DNA of 64,000 nucleotides, from positions 62,001 through 126,000 of the forward strand of contig JASISA010000019.1 of NCBI GenBank assembly GCA_031771865.1, given 5' to 3'. Source of the stretch: Nothophaeocryptopus gaeumannii (Eukaryota; Ascomycota; Dothideomycetes; Mycosphaerellales; Mycosphaerellaceae). A program made the position numbers and the translations under genes. Below are positions 11,073 to 20,944 of this stretch, one piece after another. Under the pieces are notes generated by a model. The model was not told where the DNA came from, did not search any database, and worked only from the letters and a program-made list of their open reading frames with translations. Each line of letters opens with the position of its first letter. Positions within the stretch are counted from its first letter, which is position 1.

Positions 11073-11775
11073 CTACTCAGAGTTCATATACTCCTGCTGC
11101 TCTTGGACAGCCTCCACCAACTCCTTCCTTGCTCTTCCGGCCTTTGCCCACTCGCCACCGAGCTTGGCCCTTACGAGCTTCTTCGCAGCGTCAATAATGG
11201 CCTGGTCTTGCTGTCTCTCAGCCTCGAACTGCTCCCGAAGCATGGCTTCTCACTCCGCTTGAGCCACCTCCCTCCTCACTTTGCGTGTGAGCTTGGCGAT
11301 TTGCTCGCATCTCTGCTGGAGCTGGGCGGCCTACAGAGCCACTTCGTCGTTCGAGGTCCGCAGCTGGCGCTCGAGGTTTCGAATGGCATCTTGGACTTGG
11401 AAGACGACAAGCTCTGAGCTTGAAGTGGTATCAGCTTGCCTCTGAGGCTGGTTTGGTATTTGTTGTGTAGGATGTTCGTCTTCTCCAGTGCAGGGCTGAT
11501 GTGAGTGGTTCCGAGCTGCATTCTTTGATATTCTGTCAGTGTTTGCGCTCTGCCTCTACACGCCTTGCAGAGATACCTATGGCATCCAAGGCTTCGACTG
11601 TGTTCACGAAAGCACCATGTCCCTCGGGCGGCTTTGGTTGCCTGCCTGATCTTCGTCTGTCTGGCGGTGCGTCGTAGGCGATCTCTTCGGAGGTTTTGCG
11701 TTTGCGCGCCACATACGACGAGGCTGGTTCGCTAAGCATGCTGACAATCTTGTCAAAGGAATGAATTGAAGGCAT
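11073..11775 (-). pseudogene. decayed coiled-coil protein gene
   Basis: Starting at ATG 11775 the translation is coherent for about 75 residues (basic KRK segment, RRRSGRQPKPPEGHG), then continues only in another frame (QTLTEYQRMQ) and then in the third frame, where a long heptad coiled coil runs to a TAG at 11073: LVVFQVQDAIRNLERQL, LQQRCEQIAKLTRKVRRE, LREQFEAERQQDQAIIDA. That last frame is broken by a TAG at 11333..11331 and a TGA at 11252..11250. No GT-AG intron removes the frame changes or both stops. The simplest reading is a pseudogene with two frameshifts and two nonsense codons, both of C-to-T type (CAG to TAG, CGA to TGA). It sits beside another coiled-coil gene of the same strand. 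Product family not recognised. Confidence 0.6.
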
Positions 11776-12255
11776 TTTGATGGTTGATGTAAGTGTGCTT
11801 TTGAAATGGGATTTGGCTGGTGAGAAAGCTAGGTATACGTGAGCAGCAGAAGCATGTGATAACGCGCGAGTCGTCCTATCTGAGGCTCACATGCTTTCAT
11901 CTGAGTTACTGTCCTCTTCAATTGTTGAGGCAGGTGATACCATCAGACCTCCCAATGTGCCCCTGGCGACTTCGGAGTCCTCGAAGCTTTCCGCATCTTC
12001 TCGTCGACGGTATCCTGCAACTCCTCGGTCTTACGTCCCGGTGTCTTCCTATCCTCAGCCGATATGGCTGTGCTCTTCCAGTCCTCATGTTTGGTGAGTT
12101 TCTCAAGGACTGCAATCCTTCTTCCAAATCTCGCCCAATTCTTGAAGTCACTTGTTGACGGTGTCCGTCAAGCTCTTCAACTTTTGCCCGAAGCTCACCC
12201 AGTCCTTTGTTTCGCTCGCGGCTACCAACTGCAGTGCCGCTCTTGCAATGGCCAC

Positions 12256-13039
12256 TTACGTACTCTGAGAAGCCGCAGTGGCCTCTAGTCCGTCCACTCT
12301 GACTTGAAGTTCCCGGATTCGAGAAGCTTTTTGGCGCAACATGTTATTCGCTCGTTCTCTCACCTCGGCTGTTTCCTTCTGGTTGCTTTCGACTTCTTTC
12401 GCCAACTTAGCTTTCTCGTTTTGGAAACTAGTTTTGCACCTCTTCTCGGTCTGGAGCTCTTCCTCAACTTCCAGGCGACGCTTCCGCGAGTTGCTGGCAA
12501 CCTCAATATGGAACGCTTCCTTCCAAGAGGAGACCTTCCCGTGGAGCTCCGTTATCACCTGGTCCTTCGCAATGATTGCACTTCGATGCTTCTTGTTTTC
12601 CTCATTGCCTTGCTTGGCCTTCTCCGTTTCTGCTTTCTGCTGCTTCAATGCACTGGTCTGGCTCTCGTTCTTGACTTTCTCTTGTTGCAGCGCGGTCTTG
12701 AGTTCGTTGATGATCTTCCGATCTCTTTCCTTCGCCCTTTCATCCTCCAGAACATGTTTGCTGTATCGTGATTCGAGCAAACGCTTGTCTTCTCTGAGCT
12801 TCAAGACCTCTTGCTGCTGCAGAATTGGAGTTGGAGCTTTGAAGATTATGATCTTCGTCTTTGATCCGGATCCAGGCGACTCGTTTGTAATGTCTGGTCT
12901 CGGAGTTAGAGAAACAAAATTTCAACCACGGTAGACTGGAATTGTGTGACTATTGCTTACCATCGTCAGCCTTGCGCTTTCCTGGTATGACAGACGGCCC
13001 AGATTGTAAGCTTGTACTCGACGATATGTTGGCCGCCAT
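12256..13039 (-). CDS. coiled-coil protein, possibly truncated at its 3' end
   Basis: Exons 13039..12961 and 12893..12256 give 238 residues, joined by a 67-nt intron (GTAAGC donor, CAG acceptor). The N-terminus is short and polar with KRKADDD (possible nuclear signal), followed by a continuous charged coiled coil (LREDKRLLESRYSK to RIRELQVRVDGLEAT). The frame ends at TAA 12258..12256. Downstream, coiled-coil-like sequence goes on in other frames to about 11943 (for example LGELRAKVEELDGHRQQV and EELQDTVDEKMRKA), so the TAA may be a nonsense change or lie inside an unresolved intron starting at GTACGTAAGT. No family recognised. Its neighbour at 11073..11775 is a wrecked coiled-coil gene on the same strand. 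Confidence 0.5.
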
Positions 13040-13156
13040 CGTCGATGGAGGTTGAAGTTGGTTGAGGGAAGCATGCGGATGTTGGAGTTTGATGTTTAGA
13101 TCACGAAGAAAGGATGTCAACGAAGAATCGAGCTCGAATGGAATAGGCCGCGGGCG

Positions 13157-13591
13157 CTACGATGCATGTGTAGCTTTCATGTGATGCTTGGCGATCTTGT
13201 TGCAGGTGAATGTTCGCAAGCTGCAGCTGAAAATGCCGTTCTGCCGCTCAGCTGATTCAAGCCTTTGCTCATTGAGTCTCACTTTTGGTCCGTGTAGCCA
13301 GACTGCCTTGACGCTGTGCAAACGCAGCTTGGCTCGATAGGTGTCTAGCTCAGTAGCGGTGCGTCTTAGACACCAAGCCCTTCAGTCACCATATCTGGAA
13401 GCATAGCTGGTTCTTCGATTTGGCTGCTCGACAACGTGAACAGACATGCGTCTATGTGCAGAGCGAGGCTGGCTATCAACTCTGTGTTTAGTGAAGTCGG
13501 CCTCCAGCTCAATTGATCTGCTCTCGTCGAAGCCATCTTCGACTTCAAAGCAAGCCCAGGCTCGGTAGCGCGAGACCATCCTGCCTGGCAT
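13157..13591 (-). pseudogene. open reading frame with one internal stop, doubtful gene
   Basis: From ATG 13591 a single frame runs 145 codons to a TAG at 13157 with one TGA between (after RRTSYASRYGD). The text on both sides looks protein-like (GFDESRSIELEADFTKH; ELDTYRAKLRLHSVKAVWLH) but matches nothing I know. It could be a chance open frame or a gene with a CGA-to-TGA change. It is listed because it lies in the same damaged neighbourhood. Confidence 0.2.
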
Positions 13592-13785
13592 TTTCACAGA
13601 TTGCTTTTCACTTGGGACTTGGCAAGCCTTCCTGAAGGCTGGTCGAGAAAGTCATCCTTCTTCGCCTTGTTGCTGCATTTCCAACCTCACTTCCTTCTGA
13701 TTTCACAACTAATGAGCCGTTCCGATCGCCACTTCAGCATGCCGGTCATGCATGTGATTCTCGATGAATTATCGCTCGAGCAACC

Positions 13786-14628
13786 ATGGCGTACATCAAG
13801 CGCGAGCCAGGTCTCGACGACGATGAGCCATACCCCAGCAACTACTCATTCCCACGTCCATCAACAACATCTACCTCATTCACATCCTCTCCACCAGGCT
13901 ATCTCAGCCAACGCTCCGCCGCCCTCCAACGATCCAGAGTCGTCGACGACTACCCTTCCGGCCTAATCGGCCAATGCTTCGAGACCACCGGCCTAATCTC
14001 CAAGTACCATGCCAACACCTGTCTCCAAGTAACCCACATGCTCTTCGACACCGGCGCCTCAGCAACCTTCATCTCCTCCGCCGCAGCAAACGCAGCTCAT
14101 CTTACCATGCACTCTTGCAGCCCCACACCCTTCTCGATCGCTGATGGCTCGACGACATACCATCGGCAATACGTCAATTTCAATCTTCACATTGCCGGCA
14201 TTTCCAACCCCATCCTCGCATTCGTCGACGAAGGCCGACCCAGTCACAATCTCCTTATTGGCATGCCGACCCTCAAATAATTCCGCGCGAACCCAAACTT
14301 CGCATACGGACCGCGCAAGAAAACCCGCTGGTACGTTTCCCACAACGAGCGAGGCATGCAGAAGAAGCAATTCGTCCTTCAAGAAGATTCCGGGGTGATC
14401 CTGCCGACTTTGAAACTCTACTCGTACAATGAGGGGATTCGAGTTGCGGGCACGCCGGGAGAGTCAGCGAGCCAGAGGAAGAGTCGGGAGGTGCTGGAGA
14501 GGCATGACGCCAGAGGCCGCCGGTTAAAGGAGAAGCATGCTGGACGGGCGTATGGGCAGAGGGGTGGTGGGCCGAGCCATAGTGGCGGTGGTGGCTATAG
14601 CGGAGGCAGTCTCTTCTCGCCGTACTGA
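13786..14628 (+). pseudogene. retropepsin-like aspartic protease domain gene, split by an in-frame TAA
   Basis: ATG 13786 has a good context (CAACC before it). Residues 84-166 are a retropepsin-like domain: hydrophobic MLF followed by the catalytic triad DTGAS (Asp88), a strand pair, and the closing hydrophobic-Gly motif LLIGM. The frame meets TAA at 14278..14280 and then continues without any shift for 115 more codons (FAYGPRKKTRWYVSHNERG, then a Gly/Ser-rich end) to TGA at 14628. CAA-to-TAA is the simplest origin. The protein resembles single-copy fungal retropepsin-like proteins or a domesticated gag-pol fragment; no reverse transcriptase or integrase is adjacent. If the stop is real, the protein is 164 residues and still keeps the catalytic triad. 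Confidence 0.55.
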
Positions 14629-14890
14629 CGACAGATGGCATTTACGTAACTCATTGAGCAGGCCGGCGTGGTTGAGCAAGCGAGGGTAGTCTCCAGGCGG
14701 GATGAGTTCCAAGGGGCAAGCCCAGCAGTCTCGGACATAGGGTCGAGAAGATTCGATGGATGTGGTTCAATACATTGGCCTGAGCACGGTGTCTCAGCAC
14801 ACGATTTTATAAATACAGAGCGAACAAGATTGAAAGACGCTCACATGCTTTAACAGTCCAGATGCGGCTGTACACTTTTTCTCACCCTTC

Positions 14891-16612
14891 TCACTGCTCA
14901 TCCCCATCAACAAACCCCAACTTCTGCCCAACCTTAACCTTCATGCCCTTTTCGATGCACCACTGCCAACCGCCCACTCTCTTGTTCTCGTCACCCATGA
15001 AGCCCTCGTCAAAGCTAGGCCTCCTACCTTTTGGCGCCTCAAAGACCATGACAATGGTACTTCCCAGCTGAAAGCCGCCCATCTCTTCACCTCTTCTAAG
15101 TGGGTGACCGCCAAGCACTGGTGATGAATTTTCGTACTTCGCCTCAGCGTAGCCAGAATATGGCTCTCCTCGCTCGGCGGCCTCCTCGGCAGCCTTGTCG
15201 GCGAGCGTATCCGTGAGCAAGTTGTTCGTCCTCAATTCCTTATCGAAATTGATCACGATGGATCCCACGTTTGTCGCTCCGACTGGGGTGTAGCTGAAGA
15301 AGCCGTACTTCCATCTTCCAAGCAGACATACTCTTTCGTTCAAAGTGAAGAGTCCAGGCAGCGACTTGACGAGGTACGGACTGACACTGTACAGCTCTCC
15401 TGCAAAGTGCCTCCTGCTTTCAACTACCCATGAGACAGGCGAATGGAATCGATGGTAGTCACCAGGTGCTAGATATACAACGCAGTAGTACAGCGCTGTT
15501 GGTTGCGCCGGCTTGTCAGGGTAATACCAGGGTCGTGAGGCGTTCGGCCCGCTTTCGAGATCTTTTGAGACTTCCTGTTCTGACTTCTTGGACGACTTTG
15601 TCGACTGATCAGTCTGTGATACGGCAGTTCCCTGCGGTGTGCCACCTTCACGCTTTTTCGGATCCATGTTCGCCGGATCTGTCTCCTTTGGCTTCTTCCA
15701 CCATGTGAGACCTCGATGTTTGGCCTGTCCTCCAGAGAAGAGATTGGGCAGAGTGTACGAGATGCCGTTCACACGGGCAAACTCCTCGTCCGCACGAATG
15801 TGTTCTTCGTCTCCGCTCCGAGCTCGGTCTGGGGAAGATGCAGGTGAGTCTTTTGTTCCAGCTACATTGCTGGTGGCCATGGCTCCTGATGTGGGTTGGC
15901 TCCCAAGCAGTGCATCTACGCTGTATGTGACACCCTTGACTTGCTCGACCTCTCCATGTTCTATGACTCCAAACTGCACGACCTTGCCGTCGGCTGGTGA
16001 CAGGAGAGCATTCGGGTGTGGGTCCAGTGGCCGCACTCCTGACTTCAGCGTCCGGTAGAAGAACTCGGACAGATTCCTGTAGGTGTGCAGGTCCGGCTCG
16101 CTGACCTCATCAAAGTTGACGCCAAACACCCAGCCATACAGCTTGAAGCCAGGCACACGGAAATAATAAGGTATATCAATGCTATTAAACCATCCCCACC
16201 ACCTACTCAATGCCTTGAGAGGGATGGTGCTCATAATCTGAACCGTCCATGGCCCGCTCGGTCGTATCCGTTCTCGCCGTTTTGGACTGCCTAAGTCTCC
16301 CCAGTCAAACTCGTCTTCTGGATCGTCTTTGTGCCGGCGCCATGCTTCTTCCTCCGCCCTTCTCTCCCGCTCTTGAATTCGATAGAATTGGAATGCTCCG
16401 AGGAAAGCTATGCCAAGACCGATGGGGATCGGCTTCCAGACCACGGGGGTTTTGGCGAGGGCATCGCGTAATCTTGAGCTGAAGGAGGACTTACGATGCT
16501 GTCGCTGGTTCCGAAATGTGCGGGAGAAGGCGCGTGTTTGGGCGTGAGGTCGTGAGCGGGGAGGGAAAGTTCGCAGGAGAATGCGTGCGGGTTGCGCTAT
16601 CGTCGGCGGCAT
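14891..16612 (-). CDS. PSD1: phosphatidylserine decarboxylase, mitochondrial type
   Basis: Single-exon gene of 573 residues. The N-terminus is Arg/Ser-rich without acids for about 50 residues (mitochondrial presequence), followed by an inner-membrane anchor (PIPIGLGIAFLGAFQFY, about 61-77). The catalytic domain shows the family order: LSEFFYRTLKSGVRPLD, LLSPADGKV, the long variable insert typical of filamentous fungi (about 240-360, low complexity, Lys/Ser-rich), APGDYHRFHSPVSW and the autocatalytic LGST motif at 516-519. Self-cleavage before Ser518 yields the pyruvoyl cofactor of the alpha subunit. The enzyme makes phosphatidylethanolamine from phosphatidylserine in the mitochondrial inner membrane. 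Divergent from the Usa1-like gene with about 320 bases between starts. Confidence 0.95.
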   Translation of the reverse strand: MPPTIAQPARILLRTFPPRSRPHAQTRAFSRTFRNQRQHRKSSFSSRLRDALAKTPVVWKPIPIGLGIAFLGAFQFYRIQERERRAEEEAWRRHKDDPEDEFDWGDLGSPKRRERIRPSGPWTVQIMSTIPLKALSRWWGWFNSIDIPYYFRVPGFKLYGWVFGVNFDEVSEPDLHTYRNLSEFFYRTLKSGVRPLDPHPNALLSPADGKVVQFGVIEHGEVEQVKGVTYSVDALLGSQPTSGAMATSNVAGTKDSPASSPDRARSGDEEHIRADEEFARVNGISYTLPNLFSGGQAKHRGLTWWKKPKETDPANMDPKKREGGTPQGTAVSQTDQSTKSSKKSEQEVSKDLESGPNASRPWYYPDKPAQPTALYYCVVYLAPGDYHRFHSPVSWVVESRRHFAGELYSVSPYLVKSLPGLFTLNERVCLLGRWKYGFFSYTPVGATNVGSIVINFDKELRTNNLLTDTLADKAAEEAAERGEPYSGYAEAKYENSSPVLGGHPLRRGEEMGGFQLGSTIVMVFEAPKGRRPSFDEGFMGDENKRVGGWQWCIEKGMKVKVGQKLGFVDGDEQ

Positions 16613-16934
16613 CGTGACCGGGTGCAGAGAGGCCTCATATCATATCGTACATCATAAGAGATGCTTGTGAGTTGAGAGCAGAAGGAATATGGAGTATGGA
16701 TGTGAAGCTGCTTCCCGTGCTTGGAATGACGTCTGCCGTCTGGAGGACCTGCCGAAGCTTAATCATCGTAGCTTCTGTGTTAGTATGGACACCTTGCATG
16801 TGAACCTCATTTACTCACTTACATAACGTTCGCAAATTGCCAGCTGAAGCTTCGGGCTTGACATGGCAAACACGTATCAATCACAATAAAAATACCTCAA
16901 TCTTCGACCCATCACATCCATCCGCCACCGAGCC
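16613..16934. other. divergent promoter region PSD1 / Usa1-like
   Basis: Short divergent spacer. I see no gene in it. Confidence 0.5.
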
Positions 16935-19241
16935 ATGGCTCCTCCGACACCAGAACCCCCGAGCACCATCACACTCCGCGTCAAAGTCCCGCCAGGTCAC
17001 ATTGCCGGCGGCGCGGATGAGTTCACTTTGGGCAGCGATGTGCTTGTGAGCTCAACCATCGGACAGATTCGCCAACAGATCCAGAACGCGATACCATCCA
17101 ACCCATCTCCCGAGCGACAACGGCTACTTCACGGCGGAAGAGCACTGGTCGACAATGAACAAACACTCGCAGATGCATTGAACGTAAAGAGAGACCCGAC
17201 TCAGACCGAATATGTTGTGCACTTGCTGGTCAAGGGAGATGGAGCGAACACGGCACCTGTGCCTCATAGAAGAGGCGTCAGCACGCCCGGCAGATCAACA
17301 AGCCCAGCTCAGGCAGCGCAGAATGGTGACAACCCGCAACAAGCGCAACCAAACCAACCTCTGCCGCCCCACGTCGGTCTAGATCAACATTACCAGCAAC
17401 ATAATGCTTTCCTCGCTCAACAGCAGCGACTGCAAGCGCAGATGATACAAAATCTGCACGCGCAACATGGTCGTTTTGTTGCAGGTCAGGGAATTCCTGG
17501 TATGCTACCTTTCGGCATGCAGCCCGTGAACTTTGGCGGAGGCATGCCAATGATGCCGATGCAACAGCCGCTTCCCAATCAGCCATTCCCGGGAATGCAG
17601 CACCCAGTACCACAAACACAACACTTGAATGGACAAGGACAGAATGAGGCGCCTTACAACGCTCCAACGGATGGAGCAAATGAGTCGCGTCCGGATCAAA
17701 CCGGCGATCAGGCAGGATCTCAACCCCAACAGCGAAGTGCATCTCAGCCGCCACCGCACCAGCCTTTTAACAATCGTGGAATGCACATTCAGGGTATTGG
17801 ACCGAATGGGGAACGCATAACCGTGCTCCAGCAGACAATTCGAATACCTGATGGTCAACAATTACCGCAAATGGGAGGACATGGGCTATCTTTACCTATT
17901 GGAGGACTGCCTCCGCTCCCTGGCATGCCTGCCCAAAATGCACCTCGGAGGAACGGTCCCACTGCGCTTGACCAAGCTCGAGAGAATATTGCAGAGATGC
18001 GGCGCATGCTCGATGAGCTGCGCGGGCTAGACGCAGCGACAGACGAGCAGCGCACGCGAATTGAGCGTCTCGAACAACGAACACAGGCGCTCAACGACTA
18101 CATCGATCCGTTTCATCTCGGGAACGCAAACAGCAGACCCCAGAGAACAAATTCGCCTTTCTCGGCTCAGAACATACAGGCAGCACAAGGCCCGCGATCT
18201 AGCTCACAACCGCCTCCCGGACAAGTCCCACCTTTGCATCAGCGTCTCCCAACCATGGCTCACGCAGTGCCTCCCACAACTAATTCTTCACATGCCACAT
18301 GCTGGCTCCTCTCATCGCCGACCGGCCCTCAAGCAATTCTATACTCTCCTCAACATGGCACCTTTACAGGTGGCCTTCAGGCAACTACAGCAGCTTCTGG
18401 TATCAATCCCACTCCGACTACGCAGGCCGGCCCAGCAAGCAACGGACATGATCAGCAGGCAGCTCAGCCCGCACAGCAAGCTCCAGTGCAGGCGCAAGCA
18501 CAGGCTCCACCAGCCCAACAGGATGGCCTCGGCGCACTCGGTCCTCTCATCAACCACATGTGGCTACTTCTTCGCGTTCTGATATTCGCATATTTCCTAC
18601 TTGGTGCCAATCTGGGCTGGCGCAGACCGCTCGCACTGATCGCTATTGGCGTCGGCTTCTGGCTGGTCAGACAGGGACTACTGCAAGACGGCGGCGCCCT
18701 TAGACGATGGTGGGACGGCGTGATGAATGACGGCCAGCAGCCACGACCGGCTCAAGGAGCAGCACAGGGCCAGCAAGGTCAACAGCAAGGTGAAGGACAA
18801 GCTCAAGCTCAAGCTGGCGGTGGGAGACCTGGCCAGATGCCCACTCCCGAGCAAGTCGCACAGCGGTTGATAGATGAGCAACGGAGACAGGGACATCCGA
18901 GGTTCGTTTGGCTACGTGAACGTGTGAGGCCTGTGGAGCGGGCTGTTGCACTTCTGGTCGCGAGCTTGTGGCCTGGCGTTGGAGAGGCGTACGTGAGAGC
19001 TCGCGAGCAGGAGGAGAGGAGGAGAGCGGAAGAAGAGGTTGAGGCCAGGAGACGAGAAGAGGAAGAGAGGCAGCGGAAGGAAGACGAGGAGAAAAAGCAG
19101 GCAGAAGAGGCAGGTGAGTGTAGCGAGAAGCTTGCGTCTGATGAAGGAGCTCCGACCTCCGCAGCGCCGGCGGAGGCTGCAGCCTCTGAAGCAGAGAAGA
19201 AGAGTGCTGTTGAGACAGCGCCGGTGACGACTGAGCAGTAG
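16935..19241 (+). CDS. ubiquitin-like-domain ER membrane protein (HERP/Usa1-like)
   Basis: Single-exon gene of 768 residues. Residues 10-100 form a ubiquitin-like domain (TLRVKVPPG, then IGQIRQQIQNAIP and RLLHGGRALVDNEQTLADAL). A long Gln/Pro-rich disordered region follows to about 535, with a short coiled coil near 350-385. One or two hydrophobic segments (MWLLLRVLIFAYFLLGANL and RPLALIAIGVGFWLV, about 540-580) anchor it, and the C-terminal tail is highly charged (EEE/RRR repeats from about 690). This layout is that of human HERP and yeast Usa1, scaffold proteins of the Hrd1 ER-associated degradation ligase. The assignment rests on architecture, not on a specific signature, so other UBL membrane proteins remain possible. 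Expression of such genes is usually induced by ER stress, which the sequence does not show directly. Confidence 0.7.
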   Translation: MAPPTPEPPSTITLRVKVPPGHIAGGADEFTLGSDVLVSSTIGQIRQQIQNAIPSNPSPERQRLLHGGRALVDNEQTLADALNVKRDPTQTEYVVHLLVKGDGANTAPVPHRRGVSTPGRSTSPAQAAQNGDNPQQAQPNQPLPPHVGLDQHYQQHNAFLAQQQRLQAQMIQNLHAQHGRFVAGQGIPGMLPFGMQPVNFGGGMPMMPMQQPLPNQPFPGMQHPVPQTQHLNGQGQNEAPYNAPTDGANESRPDQTGDQAGSQPQQRSASQPPPHQPFNNRGMHIQGIGPNGERITVLQQTIRIPDGQQLPQMGGHGLSLPIGGLPPLPGMPAQNAPRRNGPTALDQARENIAEMRRMLDELRGLDAATDEQRTRIERLEQRTQALNDYIDPFHLGNANSRPQRTNSPFSAQNIQAAQGPRSSSQPPPGQVPPLHQRLPTMAHAVPPTTNSSHATCWLLSSPTGPQAILYSPQHGTFTGGLQATTAASGINPTPTTQAGPASNGHDQQAAQPAQQAPVQAQAQAPPAQQDGLGALGPLINHMWLLLRVLIFAYFLLGANLGWRRPLALIAIGVGFWLVRQGLLQDGGALRRWWDGVMNDGQQPRPAQGAAQGQQGQQQGEGQAQAQAGGGRPGQMPTPEQVAQRLIDEQRRQGHPRFVWLRERVRPVERAVALLVASLWPGVGEAYVRAREQEERRRAEEEVEARRREEEERQRKEDEEKKQAEEAGECSEKLASDEGAPTSAAPAEAAASEAEKKSAVETAPVTTEQ

Positions 19242-19344
19242 GGAGAGAAAACTTCCAGTACTGTATCACTCATGTCCGCCGAGTGCTTCATAATCAAAAG
19301 GAGAGACCCTTTGTATCAATGGCGACCCACTCATACCTCTCTCC

Positions 19345-20820
19345 CTATTCCTCCACCACACTATCCCTCGCTCTCTCCTCGTGTCCCTTCGAATGTATGT
19401 CGTCCAGCTCTTGTAACTCATCTTCCCCCTGCAACGCAAATCCCCTTTGTATAAGGAACTCCGCATCGCCCATTTTCCGTTCTAACCACTCATTCCTCTC
19501 CTCCAACTTCAATAGCTTCCGACTGCGCGCTTGTTCATCTCTCAGCTCTCTTCGCACCTCCCTCAACTCCGCCTCCCTCTCTGCCAAAACAGCCTCTTTC
19601 CCTGCCAACTCGGCATCTTTCTCCGCAAGCTTTGCCCTTGCATCTGCCCAGGCTTTCCGAACTCCGAGTTTGGCGTTCCGCTTCGTTTCTTCAATAGCGG
19701 CCTCAACGACATCTGGAATCTTGTGATTCATTTTCGTGAGATCGGCGATGTATTTTTCTCGCTCCCGATCGGACTTTTCTTGCGCTAGGTCGAGATTTTC
19801 GGCGTACATTTCTCGTTCTTCGTGGAGCTCCTTTTCATGAGCTAGGCGCGCTTGGCGTAGCTCGGTTTGGTGGCGAGTCGTCATGCTGGACATGAGGTTT
19901 TCCATGATTTTGCATTTCTCAACTGCGTGGGCCTGGGTTTTTTGAGCGGATTGGGCTTCTTGTTTCGCTTTTTGAGCTTCTTCCTCCGCCACCGTAGCTT
20001 GATAATTTCTGAGCTCGAATGCACCTAGACAATTGTCCCTTTCCTGTTTCAAGTACGCCATTCGCTTCTTCATCAGTTCCAGTTTCGCTTCAGCAGTAAG
20101 TTTAGAGGCTGACGGGGGCGCTTCATTGTCGCTGTCGTTCAACTTGATGGCCTCCTGCGAGCGACTTTGTGATTCTTGAAGGTCTTTAGCATTTGCCTTT
20201 CGGAACATGGCGACTGATTTAGCGGCAAATCCTAAGTCAGCCGGAGAAGTGAGGACCGAGTCCCTGCGCCGTGGCACTTCTGGAGGTCTCGAGGTCGCCG
20301 CGTTGACTCGCGGAGGCTGTTGAGAATGGGTATGGGTTCGAGGGGCGACAGATGGTGCGATGCCGGGCGTAGGAGCAGGCAGCCCAGTGCCACCGGGATG
20401 TACGTAGAGCATTGTTGCAATAGGGCGTTGTTGATATAGGCCATGAGGAATTGGGAAACGTTGATTGCCGTAGAGCGTGGCATTCGGTAGCCCAAGCGAC
20501 GCCGCAGCGGATCGAGGGGCGTAACGTGCTTGGAAGGCATTTTGCTGGCCGGTATACTGGCTGAGTGGTCTGCCGGAAGTAGGCTGATTATTGTAAGGCT
20601 CAAAAGTGGAAGGTTGCAACGTCGCTGGCGGGTATGGAAGTTGCTGAAGGCCAATATTTGGCTCACACATCTGGCTGCTCATATGAAATGCACGATTAAA
20701 CGACCGCCGTCGACCGACCGTGCCGTTGTTACGGTGCTGCTGAGGATAGTGGAGCTTAGCGACTTCCTCTGTTGGACCGTCTCCCTCTGTGCCTGCAAAA
20801 GGGTGTTGGGAGCTCATCAT
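19345..20820 (-). CDS. coiled-coil protein of unknown function
   Basis: Intact 491-codon frame, convergent with the Usa1-like gene (about 100 bases between stops). The N-terminal 200 residues are Pro/Gln/Asn/Tyr-rich and probably disordered. From about 225 to 445 there is an almost unbroken charged coiled coil (KLELMKKRMAYLKQERDNCL; ELAGKEAVLAEREAELREVR) with regular heptads, ending in an acidic tail. Without recognisable enzymatic motifs, a structural or scaffold role is the most that can be inferred. The gene starts only about 120 bases from the edge of the mutated transposon block, yet its frame is undamaged. Confidence 0.6.
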   Translation of the reverse strand: MMSSQHPFAGTEGDGPTEEVAKLHYPQQHRNNGTVGRRRSFNRAFHMSSQMCEPNIGLQQLPYPPATLQPSTFEPYNNQPTSGRPLSQYTGQQNAFQARYAPRSAAASLGLPNATLYGNQRFPIPHGLYQQRPIATMLYVHPGGTGLPAPTPGIAPSVAPRTHTHSQQPPRVNAATSRPPEVPRRRDSVLTSPADLGFAAKSVAMFRKANAKDLQESQSRSQEAIKLNDSDNEAPPSASKLTAEAKLELMKKRMAYLKQERDNCLGAFELRNYQATVAEEEAQKAKQEAQSAQKTQAHAVEKCKIMENLMSSMTTRHQTELRQARLAHEKELHEEREMYAENLDLAQEKSDREREKYIADLTKMNHKIPDVVEAAIEETKRNAKLGVRKAWADARAKLAEKDAELAGKEAVLAEREAELREVRRELRDEQARSRKLLKLEERNEWLERKMGDAEFLIQRGFALQGEDELQELDDIHSKGHEERARDSVVEE

Positions 20821-20944
20821 GAGGCTCGGAATGAAATAACAATTGCAGATTTCTGTGCGTGAAATGATGTGACTATGAAGCGGCGAAATATGTAGTGATC
20901 AGTTGGTGAAGTCGAGGTCTGTTATTGTTCGTGCGAAACGAAGG

